Below, piece by piece: positions 1 to 8,157 of a stretch of DNA of 64,000 nucleotides. The notes under the pieces are model-generated. The model searched no databases and had not been told where the DNA came from. It saw only the letters and a list, made by a program, of their open reading frames with translations. Source of the DNA: Acinetobacter lwoffii (lineage in GTDB: Bacteria; Pseudomonadota; Gammaproteobacteria; Pseudomonadales; Moraxellaceae); assembly GCF_019343495.1 (NCBI RefSeq), contig NZ_CP072549.1, forward strand, positions 2,418,001 to 2,482,000, given 5' to 3'. Each line of letters opens with the position of its first letter. Position 1 is the stretch's first letter. Made by a program: the position numbers and the translations under genes.

Positions 1-2
1 TT

Positions 3-497
3 TATGTGGTAACCGGGCCGGTCTTTGCTGGGAAGAAGCTGAAAACCATTGGCAATGGCGTGATCGTGCCAACCGCGGTCTATAAGGCGGTTTATATGCC
101 GAAAACCGGTGCTATTGGTGCTTACTATGCACCGAATGACAATTCACTGAAAGTGCGTATTGTCAGTGTCTGCTATCTGGAAGAACAGCTTGGAATTAAC
201 CTGTTTCCGCAGCTTACCGAAGAGCAGAAGCGCAATACCTATAAGCTACCACTGACCGGAAATGCCGTAAAAGCCAACCAGAAAATTGAATACTCCAACT
301 GGGATGCAGAAAGCCAGTGTGCCGAAGAGGTTTCTGAAGAAAACCTGCAGGCATTACAACGCGAGTTTAAGTCTTCCGGTTCAGGCAGTTCGACCTCCTC
401 AGCGACTGGTGGCGCGATAGACAACGCGACACAAGATGCCATCGTAAAACAGCTGATTGATGCCTTGTTGCAATATATTTTGCAGCTGTTGAAATAA
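3..497 (+). CDS. DNA/RNA non-specific endonuclease, C-terminal part (5' end outside window)
   Basis: The reading frame is open from the window edge, so the gene starts upstream; the GTG at 6 is internal. The visible start, YVVTGPVF, followed by an IG.GVIVPTAVYKAVY stretch, matches the strand just after the His-Me finger catalytic site in NucA/EndoG-type nucleases (Endonuclease_NS family), which cut DNA and RNA with a metal-bound water. The catalytic DRGH region would lie outside the window. After about residue 120 comes a Ser/Gly-rich linker and then a hydrophobic amphipathic helix at the C-terminus, an extension beyond the usual nuclease fold. Family members are generally secreted or periplasmic; the signal peptide cannot be checked here. 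Confidence 0.8.
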   Translation, partial: YVVTGPVFAGKKLKTIGNGVIVPTAVYKAVYMPKTGAIGAYYAPNDNSLKVRIVSVCYLEEQLGINLFPQLTEEQKRNTYKLPLTGNAVKANQKIEYSNWDAESQCAEEVSEENLQALQREFKSSGSGSSTSSATGGAIDNATQDAIVKQLIDALLQYILQLLK

Positions 498-576
498 GCT
501 TGCTGAAAAAACCAGGATTCGGGTAGCATCGACATCAGACGTTCATTGAAAAATAACAAAGACAGGTGAAGAGGAT

Positions 577-822
577 ATGTTTAAAGCGTTTGAAAATGGC
601 AGCGAATCCCATGCCATTCATGATCTGACTTTGGAAAATGATCTGGACTGCGTCAGCGTGTATGGCAACTTGCAAATCACCAAGGATCAGCAGGGACTGA
701 AAGTGGCCAAAGCCTTGCAGGCTTTTTTGAATGATGTGGTGCAACAACTGGAAAATACACCGGATTTGCCAGAAAAAATTCAGCGTGATGACCTGGATGA
801 AATTGAAAATCCATTTTTATAA
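577..822 (+). CDS. small conserved-type hypothetical protein, 81 aa
   Basis: A short acidic cytosolic-looking protein without signal peptide, membrane segment or cysteine cluster. It has a good ribosome site (GAAGAGGAT before ATG) and balanced codon use like its neighbours, which supports it being real. The middle (LENDLDCVSVYGNLQITKDQ) looks like a small beta/alpha fold, and the end is strongly acidic. It follows the nuclease gene by 79 bp on the same strand and could share its transcript. I do not recognise a family and infer no function. Confidence 0.65.
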   Translation: MFKAFENGSESHAIHDLTLENDLDCVSVYGNLQITKDQQGLKVAKALQAFLNDVVQQLENTPDLPEKIQRDDLDEIENPFL

Positions 823-1098
823 GCATTTTTAAGCGCGATGATCTGCATGCTCCATGTGAAACATGCAGAAAAATGGTATTTGGAAATCCTGGCTTTTTAG
901 AGGGTTTTTATTAAAAAGCCTAATTTTCTGCTCCCACAATATCTCCAAACACTAGCCAGAACGTGCCGAGCAATTCGGCAAGATATTTATCCATATTTTA
1001 AATTCTTATTTTTATATTTATTATTAGGTCATAGGGGTAATGGATTTAAATTATCAACGCTGCTTGAAGCCCATCTATCAAACCAACATGCTTGTGGT
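823..1098. other. intergenic region with several hairpins, no gene seen
   Basis: Between the 81-aa gene and the end of the AraC gene. It contains three hairpins: CTGCATG/CATGCAG near 846-867, GGCTTTTT/AAAAAGCC near 891-921, and TGCCGA/TCGGCA near 966-982. The first two probably end transcripts arriving from the left. The remainder is AT-rich and I see no credible ORF. Confidence 0.5.
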
Positions 1099-2109
1099 TT
1101 AAGCGGCTGACATATTCTGTTGGCGCCACTGCTGCGGCGTCAGTTGAGTCCATTGCTTAAAGGCGCGCTGAAACGCACTCTGTTCAGAATAACCGAGTAA
1201 CATGGCAGTTTCCTGCAAACTCAAGTGCGGATCTTTCAGATATTGCATCGCCATCATGCAGCGGATTTCCTGCATACATTGCTGATAGGTTTTGCCCTGT
1301 TTCTGCAAATGGCGTTGTAACTGACGCACGGAAAAATTCATCTGCTCGGCAATATGCTCGATCTGAAACAGGTTTTTTTGCAGGCCAATCAGAATTGCCT
1401 GTTGCAGTTGCTGATCAATGAGAGTGGAGTGCGGAAATTTTTCTAGCAATGCTTTGGCCTGTTGCATCAGCAGTTTCTGCAAGCTCTGGTCGCCCTGTTT
1501 CAGCGGTCTGGACAGTTCACTGACATGCATCAATACCTGATTTCTGGCTTGAGAAAAGCGGACTTTACAGCCGAAATACTGCTCATAGAGTGCAATATTT
1601 TTAGGCATTGCATGCTGGAAATGCACTTCATATAACTGAACCCCGTGCGGGTTCTGCACATTGGCTTTCACGAATTCCGTCATTAGCGCAATCGCGATTT
1701 CATCGGTCAATTGGGTATTCAGATGAAACGGAACTTCAACCCAGCCAATCGACAGATAATCGCCTTGCCATTGCAGCTGAAGTAGGCCGCCATCATAAAT
1801 CAGACGATGATAATCATGATAGCGCATGAAGGCTTCACCCAAGGTCTCACTTGAGAGTGCCAGATAGCCAATAATACCAAGGTGTTTAGCTTCAACCAGT
1901 TGGGCGATTTCCAGGCCTAAAGCTGGTCGTTGCAGCTGTTGATCAAGTGTTGTTAACAGATCACGCCATAGGGCGAAATCAAAGCGTTCCAGATTTTGAA
2001 TGGCCAATAATTTCTCAGGGACTTCAAGCTGTTTCAACTGATAATAGTCCAAAAGTAAATGTCCTAAACCACCGTATACTGAACCTACGTAGTTTTTTAG
2101 AACCAGCAT
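1099..2109 (-). CDS. AraC family transcriptional regulator
   Basis: A 336-aa regulator. The first 200 residues resemble the arabinose-binding-type sensor domain of the OruR/ArgR-like AraC group. The last 90 carry two helix-turn-helix motifs: one around IEHIAEQMNFSVRQLQRHL, the other around SLQETAMLLGYSEQSAFQRAF, followed by the usual FK.W...TP..WR end. I place the start at the ATG at 2109, because the longer frame begins with TTG at 2142 inside what looks like the operator. It is transcribed away from the hydroxylase gene at 2218, and repeated GTCAAT boxes lie between them, so the hydroxylase is its likely target. The ligand is unknown; fatty acid or sterol-like compounds are a guess from the neighbour. 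Confidence 0.9.
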   Translation of the reverse strand: MLVLKNYVGSVYGGLGHLLLDYYQLKQLEVPEKLLAIQNLERFDFALWRDLLTTLDQQLQRPALGLEIAQLVEAKHLGIIGYLALSSETLGEAFMRYHDYHRLIYDGGLLQLQWQGDYLSIGWVEVPFHLNTQLTDEIAIALMTEFVKANVQNPHGVQLYEVHFQHAMPKNIALYEQYFGCKVRFSQARNQVLMHVSELSRPLKQGDQSLQKLLMQQAKALLEKFPHSTLIDQQLQQAILIGLQKNLFQIEHIAEQMNFSVRQLQRHLQKQGKTYQQCMQEIRCMMAMQYLKDPHLSLQETAMLLGYSEQSAFQRAFKQWTQLTPQQWRQQNMSAA

Positions 2110-2127
2110 TTTTAATTCTTTTATTTT

Positions 2128-2191
2128 GTCGTATTTTGTCAATCATATTGAATATTTTGGTCAATATCTAGTCTTTTATTTAGCCTATATT
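2128..2191 (+). promoter_or_regulatory. predicted AraC operator and promoter of the hydroxylase gene (site 1)
   Basis: GTCGT at 2128, GTCAAT at 2138, GTCAAT at 2160 and a -10-like TATATT at 2186. The two GTCAAT boxes are 22 bp apart, about two helical turns, as expected for direct-repeat half-sites of an AraC dimer. The same boxes with the same spacings recur at 2886-2949. Confidence 0.55.
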
Positions 2192-2217
2192 AAAAATAGA
2201 CCAAGAGGTAAAAGATT

Positions 2218-2874
2218 ATGTGGAAAGGTTTTCTGGCAGGGCTCGTCGTCGCAAATGGATTTGAATGGTTTGCGCATAAATATGTATTGCATGGTGTTCA
2301 CCGGCCGGGACAGAGCCGTTATAGTCCAGTACCCGAGAGTATGCGCTCACACTGGGAGCATCACCGGGTTGTGCGCAAAACAGAATTCTCCGATTTCGGC
2401 TATGTAGAAGGACTGGACAACTGGCGTACCCGCAATGAAATTGCCTCACTGGCAGTCGTCGCGACCGTTTTTGGACTCAGTTTTTATCCTTTTTCCAAAG
2501 GTATGTCACTGGCTGCCTTATATGGTGCAGGCAACTATTATTATTTACATCGCCGGGCTCATCTGGAGCCGGAATGGGCCAAAAAGAAATTGCCCTGGCA
2601 TTATGATCATCATATGAATAGTAATCAGGATGCCAACTGGTGCGTCACCAAGCCCTGGTTTGATTATCTGCTCGGTACCCGTGTGATTTCCTCGGCAGAT
2701 TTGCAGGAACAGAATCCTTTAGGTCTGAGCTTGCCTGCACCGATCTCGAAAAAACTCAACCGCTGGGCAGAACAATATTTTCCAGTTAAATCGGCCGATG
2801 CTTACTCTAAGATGACGAAAAATACTGCAAAAAATACGGTAATGAAGCAGTTAAATACGCAGGTTATGGAGTAA
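2218..2874 (+). CDS. fatty acid hydroxylase / sterol desaturase superfamily membrane protein
   Basis: A 218-aa protein with the histidine clusters of the membrane di-iron hydroxylases: H20...H25, HWEHH at 45-49, HRRAH at 111-115 and HYDHH at 128-132. These are the metal ligands in the fatty acid hydroxylase superfamily, which uses O2 to hydroxylate or desaturate lipids in the membrane. Hydrophobic stretches near residues 5-18 and 75-108 fit a small integral membrane enzyme. The ribosome site (AGAGGTAAAAG) is good. The gene is divergent from the AraC regulator and probably under its control. Substrate not deducible from sequence. Confidence 0.85.
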   Translation: MWKGFLAGLVVANGFEWFAHKYVLHGVHRPGQSRYSPVPESMRSHWEHHRVVRKTEFSDFGYVEGLDNWRTRNEIASLAVVATVFGLSFYPFSKGMSLAALYGAGNYYYLHRRAHLEPEWAKKKLPWHYDHHMNSNQDANWCVTKPWFDYLLGTRVISSADLQEQNPLGLSLPAPISKKLNRWAEQYFPVKSADAYSKMTKNTAKNTVMKQLNTQVME

Positions 2875-2885
2875 AACAGGGCTTT

Positions 2886-2949
2886 GTCGTGATTTGTCAA
2901 TAAAATACGATTGTATTGTCAATATTGTCCTGTGGATTTCACTTATATT
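2886..2949 (+). promoter_or_regulatory. second copy of the AraC operator/promoter architecture (site 2)
   Basis: GTCGT at 2886, GTCAAT at 2896, GTCAAT at 2918 and TATATT at 2944: the same four elements with the same 10, 22 and 26 bp offsets as site 1 at 2128-2191. Gapless comparison of 71 bp (2121-2191 against 2879-2949) gives 44 identities, concentrated in the boxes. No ORF of useful size follows before the terminator at 3048. Confidence 0.5.
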
Positions 2950-2954
2950 TGCTC

Positions 2955-3071
2955 CTGTCGGTGAGCAAAGCCTCATACTGATAATGTTTCTGGGTGTAAT
3001 GAGTTATTTTGAATACCAAGTGCTGTAGTCTTATCTTGGTTTCATAGGGAGTCGAAAGACTCCTTTTTTTT
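2955..3071 (+). ncRNA. candidate small RNA under AraC control
   Basis: If the TATATT at 2944 is a -10 element, transcription would start near 2955 and run about 115 nt to a clean terminator at 3048-3071. The longest ATG frames inside are 5 and 9 codons. An alternative is that this is only the 3' UTR and terminator of the hydroxylase gene. Rests on promoter resemblance and absence of an ORF. Confidence 0.35.
3048..3071 (+). terminator. rho-independent terminator
   Basis: Stem GGAGTC/GACTCC with a GAAA loop, followed by eight T. It ends the hydroxylase transcript and any transcript from the promoter-like site at 2886-2949. Confidence 0.85.
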
Positions 3072-3103
3072 GTCCCGTATTTGCTGTGTTGTTTTATTTA
3101 AGG

Positions 3104-3137
3104 CATAAAAAAAGAGTGTTTATTAAAAACACTCTTT
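3104..3137 (-). terminator. terminator of hisF
   Basis: Stem AAAGAGTGTTT/AAACACTCTTT. On the minus strand it is followed by a run of T, 25 bp after the hisF stop codon. Confidence 0.8.
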
Positions 3138-3161
3138 AATCAAATCATCATCTAAAACGGC

Positions 3162-3920
3162 TTAAAGGCGCATTTCAATGCCTTGGGCTGCCATATAGGC
3201 TTTGGCTTCCGGAATGGTGTGCTGGCCAAAATGGAAAATTGAAGCTGCCAGTACCGCATCGGCACCACCATGGATAATGCCGTCCGCCAAATGCTGTAAA
3301 TTCCCCACACCGCCAGAAGCAATAGTCGGTACTGTGACGCGGTCATTAATGGCACGCATCAGGGCAATGTCGTAACCGGCTTTGGTGCCATCGGCATCCA
3401 TCGAAGTAATCAGTAATTCACCTGCGCCGAAGTCAGCCATTTTCACAGCCCATTCAATCGCATCAATCCCGGTTTCTTTACGGCCGCCGTGGGTGAAAAT
3501 TTCCCATTTGTGGTCGCCAGTTTTTTTGGCATCAATTGCAACAACGATACATTGAGCGCCAAAGCGTTGAGATGCTTCCTGCACAAACTCAGGATTATAA
3601 ATCGCAGCCGAGTTGATGCTGACTTTGTCTGCACCGGCATTGAGTAATAGACGGATATCTTCGACTTTACGTACACCGCCACCGACAGTCAGGGGTACAA
3701 AAACCGATTCGGCCATGCGTTCTACTGTGCGGTAAGTGGTATCGCGTCCATGATGTGTAGCGGTAATATCAAGGAAAGTAATTTCATCGGCACCTTGTTC
3801 ATTATAACGGCGCGCCACTTCGACCGGGTCACCCGCATCACGAATATCAAGGAACTGGACACCCTTGACCACGCGGCCATTATCCACGTCCAGACAAGGA
3901 ATAATACGTTTAGCTAGCAT
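3162..3920 (-). CDS. hisF: imidazole glycerol phosphate synthase, cyclase subunit HisF
   Basis: HisF forms the synthase with HisH (gene at 9570) and uses ammonia from HisH to convert PRFAR into imidazole glycerol phosphate and AICAR, step six of histidine synthesis. The sequence has the (beta/alpha)8 half-barrel signatures: [15 protein letters not shown] with the catalytic Asp at the start, [23 protein letters not shown] and [13 protein letters not shown] near the end. I start it at the ATG at 3920 (252 aa, normal length, ribosome site GGAA upstream) instead of the TTG at 3932. It stands alone here, about 3.2 kb from hisA and 5.6 kb from hisH, in contrast to the compact enterobacterial operon. 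Confidence 0.97.
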   Translation of the reverse strand: MLAKRIIPCLDVDNGRVVKGVQFLDIRDAGDPVEVARRYNEQGADEITFLDITATHHGRDTTYRTVERMAESVFVPLTVGGGVRKVEDIRLLLNAGADKVSINSAAIYNPEFVQEASQRFGAQCIVVAIDAKKTGDHKWEIFTHGGRKETGIDAIEWAVKMADFGAGELLITSMDADGTKAGYDIALMRAINDRVTVPTIASGGVGNLQHLADGIIHGGADAVLAASIFHFGQHTIPEAKAYMAAQGIEMRL

Positions 3921-4033
3921 AAATTTTTCCAATTATTACAGCCGATTATGAAACTCACCCACGCAAGCGCTACACCTTGGCAGATGGAAACGGTATTCTA
4001 GCAAAATTATGTAAGTTTTTTCGCAGGTTTTCT

Positions 4034-4981
4034 ATGTCGGTTTATACCACTTTGACTTTAAAGGAAGTTCAGGATTTTGCAGCGCCTTATGGTTTAAAGG
4101 CGATTGATCTGATTCCCATTCAAGGCGGTATTCAAAATACCAACTACTTTTTAGTCTGCGAAGACCAACAATATGTATTGACGGTGTTTGAAGATATGGA
4201 TGAGCAGGCGGCAGGTGAGCTGGTTCCGGTTCTGGAACATCTGGGTCAGGCCGGGTTGGCCGTTCCTGTGCCTTTGTCGCATTCAGGCAAGGCCATTCAC
4301 CGCATTAAAGATAAACCGGCACAGATTGCACCGCGCCTGATGGGTGAGCATCCGATGCCATCTACCGTCGCACAAGTTGAAGCGATTGCAGTGGCTCAGG
4401 CAAAAATGCATGTGGCTCTCAAAGACTTTAAACTGCAACGTAATTTCGTGCGTGATCATGCGTATTGGCTAGCCGTTTCTCAAGAGATCAAACCGAGCTT
4501 GAGTCCGGCAGATAAAGTCTTGCTCGGCAAATTATTAGGTTTATATGAGGCGTTGACGGCGGTATATCCAGACCGTCCACGCGGTTTCATTCATTCCGAT
4601 CTGTTCCGTGACAATACCTTATTTGAAGGCGATCAGCTGAATGGCATTCTGGATTTTTATGAGCTGAATAAAGATGAGTGGTTGTTTGATATCGCCATTA
4701 CGTTAAATGACTTCTGTACCGAATATCCTGACGTAATCTTAAACGAAGAAAAAGCGATTGCCTTTTTAAATGCCTATGAAACGATTCGTTCTTTAACCAG
4801 TGATGAACGCGCCTGTCTGGAATTGTATCTGGCCATGGCGGCAGGACGGTTCTGGATGATGCGCCTGCAGGTGGCTCAGCGTAATGCAGCATTAGGCCGG
4901 ACCGGCGAAGATATTTTGCAAAAAAATCCGGACGAAATGCGTAATATGCTGATTGAACGCTTAAAATTCGTCACCGCTTAA
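4034..4981 (+). CDS. thrB: homoserine kinase ThrB (phosphotransferase-fold type)
   Basis: Phosphorylates homoserine in threonine synthesis. This is the Pseudomonas/Rhizobium type with the aminoglycoside/choline kinase fold, not the GHMP type of E. coli. Seen here: the catalytic loop GFIHSDLFRDNTLF (Asp as base, Asn for Mg) and the DFG-like ILDFYELNKDEWLFDIAI. The start MSVYTTLTLKEV at 4034 gives 316 aa, the length I recall for the Pseudomonas enzyme; the longer frame from 3977 adds 19 residues without similarity or ribosome site. Its promoter must lie in the 110 bp it shares with the divergent hisF. Confidence 0.93.
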   Translation: MSVYTTLTLKEVQDFAAPYGLKAIDLIPIQGGIQNTNYFLVCEDQQYVLTVFEDMDEQAAGELVPVLEHLGQAGLAVPVPLSHSGKAIHRIKDKPAQIAPRLMGEHPMPSTVAQVEAIAVAQAKMHVALKDFKLQRNFVRDHAYWLAVSQEIKPSLSPADKVLLGKLLGLYEALTAVYPDRPRGFIHSDLFRDNTLFEGDQLNGILDFYELNKDEWLFDIAITLNDFCTEYPDVILNEEKAIAFLNAYETIRSLTSDERACLELYLAMAAGRFWMMRLQVAQRNAALGRTGEDILQKNPDEMRNMLIERLKFVTA

Positions 4982-5008
4982 ACAAACAGATTAAAAAGGA
5001 TAGGGGAT

Positions 5009-5635
5009 ATGCGCGATCAGGGACGTTTGGTGGAATGGTTTGATGATCAGGGTTATGGTTTTATCCAGCCTAGTGATCCGGCCAAAGATCGCGTATTTCT
5101 GCATATCAAGGACTTTGCCAAGCCTGGCCCACGTCCAATCGTGGGCTGTGCGCTGGATTATCTGGTGATTCTGGATGAACGCGGCCGTTATCGTGCGCAA
5201 CAAGTGATGTACTTGAAAGCAGTACAAGCCAAAAGCCTGCAAGCAAAATTCAAACCGTCCAAGCCACAGCAGACACAGAAATTACAGCCGATGCAGATTG
5301 CCTGTGTGCTCTATATTCTTTTTCTGGTGGCTTTGACCTTGGGTAGTTTACTGAGTGGACTGGTGTTGTTGCTGGTCAGCCTGATGAATGCGCTCAGCTA
5401 CTGGCTCTATGCGCAAGATAAGGAAGCGGCACAGCTGGGTAATCGCCGTATTCCGGAAAACACTCTGCATGTGGTGGCTTTCTTAGGCGGCTGGCCGGCA
5501 GCCTGGCTGGCACAGCAGAAATTACGGCATAAAACACAAAAACAACCTTTCCGGCAGATATATTTTTGTACCATAGCCTTTAACATCATTTTGATTATAT
5601 GGCTGATTTCCCCGTTGAATAGTTTAAATATCTAG
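5009..5635 (+). CDS. cold-shock domain / DUF1294 membrane protein
   Basis: A 208-aa fusion. Residues 1-65 form a cold-shock domain with the nucleic-acid binding motifs GRLVEWFDDQGYGFIQP and VFLHIKDF. A basic linker rich in K and Q follows. From about residue 90 it has hydrophobic segments and the DUF1294 pattern (LMNALSYWLYAQDKEAAQ, RIPENTLHVVAFLGGWPAAWLAQ). The combination suggests an RNA- or ssDNA-binding head tethered to the inner membrane; the role is not established. Starts 27 bp after thrB with ribosome site AGGATAGGGG and probably shares its transcript. Confidence 0.85.
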   Translation: MRDQGRLVEWFDDQGYGFIQPSDPAKDRVFLHIKDFAKPGPRPIVGCALDYLVILDERGRYRAQQVMYLKAVQAKSLQAKFKPSKPQQTQKLQPMQIACVLYILFLVALTLGSLLSGLVLLLVSLMNALSYWLYAQDKEAAQLGNRRIPENTLHVVAFLGGWPAAWLAQQKLRHKTQKQPFRQIYFCTIAFNIILIIWLISPLNSLNI

Positions 5636-5655
5636 GGGAAGTACCAGGAGGGGAC

Positions 5656-6051
5656 GTGAACTATTCCATTGATAAAGACTCAAACCGTACACTGACTTTT
5701 GCACTGTACATTTTATATATTGTGGCCATTTTTAGTGCTGGCCTGCTGGCTGTCGTGGCGCTAATCATTAACTATGTGAAACGGCGCGATGTGCGCGGTT
5801 CCATCTTTGAAAGCCATTTTACCTGGCAGATCCGCAGTTTCTGGTGGTATCTGTTCTGGAATATCGTCGCCTTTATTCCATTTTTCTTTTTGTTCTTTAC
5901 CGGCGAAGATCCTAACTTGTTTGCAGGGGTCGCATTTGGCGCATCGGCGTTCTGTTTAGTGGTGGTGGTTTTGGCCTGGATCTGGATGGTGTATCGGGCG
6001 ATTCGCGGCATCATGCGCTTAAATGACAATAGACCGATGTATAGCAAATAA
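5656..6051 (+). CDS. small integral membrane protein, DUF4870-like
   Basis: 131 aa with three strong hydrophobic segments (about 15-40, 65-85, 92-115) and a conserved-looking FESHFTWQIRSFWW motif between the first two, as in DUF4870/Tic20-like proteins. Translation begins at GTG 5656 behind a near-perfect AGGAGGGG ribosome site. It lies 20 bp after the cold-shock/DUF1294 gene and ends at a bidirectional terminator, so it is the last gene of that unit. Function unknown. Confidence 0.8.
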   Translation: MNYSIDKDSNRTLTFALYILYIVAIFSAGLLAVVALIINYVKRRDVRGSIFESHFTWQIRSFWWYLFWNIVAFIPFFFLFFTGEDPNLFAGVAFGASAFCLVVVVLAWIWMVYRAIRGIMRLNDNRPMYSK

Positions 6052-6073
6052 TTTTAGCCGTATTTCCCCAGAG

Positions 6074-6103
6074 AAAAAATCCCCCTTTTTTAAGGGGGGA
6101 TTT
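6074..6103. terminator. bidirectional terminator between convergent genes
   Basis: Stem AAATCCCCC/GGGGGGATTT with a T-rich loop; serves the membrane protein gene on the left and the exporter gene on the right. Its AATCCCCC...GGGGGATT ends resemble those of the element at 52456-52524. Confidence 0.75.
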
Positions 6104-6110
6104 AGCAGAA

Positions 6111-7040
6111 TTAAGAAAGATCTTGTTTTAATTGTTCTGTTGGATCTTTTCTTAAAAACTTTGGTTTCCATTCACTGGCAATTACGCCAAGTACCACCAT
6201 CAATCCGCCTAATAAAGCCAGTGACGGTAAACGTTCTCCGGCCAGACGGCCAAACAGGGCTGCCCATACCGGTTCACCTGCATAGATAATCGCTGCTTGC
6301 GAAGGATCCACCATGCGCTGAGCCCAGTTCATCACCAGTTGGATCAAGGCACTGGCAATGCCTAAACCGACTAAAATCCCTGCCAGATGCCAGTGAAATT
6401 CAGGTAGCTGAGATTCACCTAAAACAGGTGCGATCATAAAGCAGAACAGGGAGGCAAAAATCAGTTGCAGCACTGTGACCCGGCGTACATTCACCTGCTC
6501 GGCAAAATGGCTGATAAAAATAATCTCCAGTGCAATCGCAATCGAACCGAGCAAAGTCAGGGTTTGCCCGAAACTGAGCTGAATCGCAGCAAAACCATTT
6601 CCTGTCAAAAACACCAGACCGATAAAGGCAAACAGCGCTCCGATCCAGGTCATGACATGCGGTTTTTTACGGAAAATGAGCCAGAGCAGGATCGGAACCA
6701 GCGGAACATACAAGGCCGTTAAAAAAGCCGACTCACTGCTGCTGATGGTCTGCAAACCCACAGTTTGGGTGCCGTAGCCAATGGCGATCATGATCCCAAT
6801 TACCGCGCCAGCGAACACCTCTTTCAGGTTCATGCCTTTTAGCGACTTCAGTGAAATTAGGGTGACAGCAAGCGCTGCCGCAGCAAAGCGCAGGCCGACA
6901 AACATAATCGGACTGCTAAAGTTCAGCCCGTATTGCACGGTAATAAAGCTGCCGCCCCAGATAATGGTGATCAGGATCAGGGCGAGTTGCGGCGCTTTCA
7001 CCATCCAGCCGGAGTGATTTTTGGAAATAAGTGTAGACAT
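6111..7040 (-). CDS. EamA/DMT family transporter
   Basis: 309 aa with about ten predicted membrane helices arranged as two EamA repeats (first ends near FLTGNGFAA, second near YAGEPVWAALFGRLAGERLP). The signature IIWGGSFITVQYGL at the start and AAIIYAGEPVWAALFG in the second half are typical of drug/metabolite exporters of the inner membrane. Substrates of such proteins range from amino acids to nucleotides and cannot be read from sequence. It sits 66 bp downstream of hisA on the same strand, but a terminator separates it from nothing upstream except the hisA stop side, so it likely has its own promoter or reads from the region before 7066. Confidence 0.88.
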   Translation of the reverse strand: MSTLISKNHSGWMVKAPQLALILITIIWGGSFITVQYGLNFSSPIMFVGLRFAAAALAVTLISLKSLKGMNLKEVFAGAVIGIMIAIGYGTQTVGLQTISSSESAFLTALYVPLVPILLWLIFRKKPHVMTWIGALFAFIGLVFLTGNGFAAIQLSFGQTLTLLGSIAIALEIIFISHFAEQVNVRRVTVLQLIFASLFCFMIAPVLGESQLPEFHWHLAGILVGLGIASALIQLVMNWAQRMVDPSQAAIIYAGEPVWAALFGRLAGERLPSLALLGGLMVVLGVIASEWKPKFLRKDPTEQLKQDLS

Positions 7041-7066
7041 GCCAGGAGATCAGAAAATTAAAAAAT

Positions 7067-7092
7067 AAAAAAGAGGTCCGAAGACCTCTTTT
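7067..7092 (-). terminator. terminator of hisA
   Basis: Stem AAGAGGTC/GACCTCTT with a CGAA loop and a T-run on the minus strand, 14 bp after the hisA stop. Confidence 0.85.
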
Positions 7093-7105
7093 ACAGCAAG
7101 CTTAA

Positions 7106-7840
7106 TTATAGCGCCTGTTGCTCATCTAGCAACAACTGTGCTTCACGCAAGCTTAATGTACCTTCGTAAATCGCACGACCGGTAATTGCGCCTAAAATAC
7201 CTGGTTGGTCTTTCAGGTTACGTACGTCATCCAGGTTGGTTACACCACCAGATGCAATCACAGGCAAACCTGAGTATTGCGCCAGATTCACGGTTTGCTC
7301 AATATTCACACCCTGCATCATGCCATCACGCGCGATGTCCGTATAGACAATACTCGACACGCCAGCATCGGCAAAACGTTTCGCTAGGTCAGTAGCCTTG
7401 ACATCAGTCACATTGGCCCAGCCATCTGTTGCCACCATGCCATTCATGGCATCAATACCCACAATAATGTGGCCGGCAAATTTTTGACATGCTTCTTCAA
7501 CAAATTCAGGATCCTGAACTGCTTTGGTGCCAATAATCACAAAAGAAACACCAGCTTGCAGATAATGCTCGATGGTTTCCAGAGAACGGATACCACCACC
7601 AATCTGGATCGGCAAATCAGGCTGAGATCGGACAATGGCTTCAACCACTGGCTTATGGATTGGCGTACCTGCGAAAGCACCGTTTAAATCTACTAAATGC
7701 AAGCGGCGAGCGCCTTCATTTACCCAATGCTGTGCTGTTGCGACCGGATCGTCTGAAAATACGGTATCGTCTTCCATACGACCTTGTTTTAAACGGACAC
7801 ATTTGCCATCTTTCAGGTCAATTGCAGGGATGATCAGCAT
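7106..7840 (-). CDS. hisA: ProFAR isomerase HisA
   Basis: Converts ProFAR to PRFAR, the substrate of HisF/HisH. The 244 aa have the paired half-barrel features: [17 protein letters not shown] with catalytic Asp 8, [26 protein letters not shown] with the second catalytic Asp, and PVIASGGV. Length is normal. Start ATG at 7840. It is isolated from hisH by the exonuclease and DUF805 genes but on the same strand. Confidence 0.97.
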   Translation of the reverse strand: MLIIPAIDLKDGKCVRLKQGRMEDDTVFSDDPVATAQHWVNEGARRLHLVDLNGAFAGTPIHKPVVEAIVRSQPDLPIQIGGGIRSLETIEHYLQAGVSFVIIGTKAVQDPEFVEEACQKFAGHIIVGIDAMNGMVATDGWANVTDVKATDLAKRFADAGVSSIVYTDIARDGMMQGVNIEQTVNLAQYSGLPVIASGGVTNLDDVRNLKDQPGILGAITGRAIYEGTLSLREAQLLLDEQQAL

Positions 7841-8157
7841 GCTTTCGCTCCTTGCTTAATCTTTAGAATGAATTTGAGTGTATTCATCTTAGCAAATAAA
7901 GTCGAAATTTCTAACTCTTAAACGGTATGAATAAAGAAAACCTGTCCATAGATAGGTAGCAGTGAGGTAATTTATTTTAATGGTTTTAATGATCCGTCTC
8001 TTGAATGGCAATCAGATTTTCCACAACGGGTCGTGTACTGAGCGGATCGATAATCGAAGCTGTAAGACCTGTTAAAGTCACAGCTCTCTCATCGAACGCG
8101 CTCATCCCAGCTTTTATGCGACATTAAGTTGCCAGAACCAACACGCCACTTAAGCGC
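7841..8157. other. spacer between the exonuclease gene and hisA
   Basis: 317 bp upstream of hisA. It must hold the hisA promoter. The only coding candidate is a 39-codon minus-strand ORF at 7986-8105, listed separately. No repeats or terminator seen. Confidence 0.5.
7986..8105 (-). CDS. possible small ORF, 39 aa
   Basis: ATG at 8105 to TAA at 7986. The peptide reads MSAFDERAVTLTGLTASI... and ends AIQETDH; composition is protein-like. The ribosome site is weak (AAGCTGGG directly before ATG), and an in-frame TAA lies just upstream, so it is not the tail of a longer open frame. Could be a small protein, a gene remnant or chance. Confidence 0.25.
   Translation of the reverse strand: MSAFDERAVTLTGLTASIIDPLSTRPVVENLIAIQETDH

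Noticed and set aside
6..497. Nuclease ORF starting at GTG 6 as a complete gene
   Set aside because: The frame continues to the window edge and the catalytic half is missing, so it is a truncated view and not a short gene.
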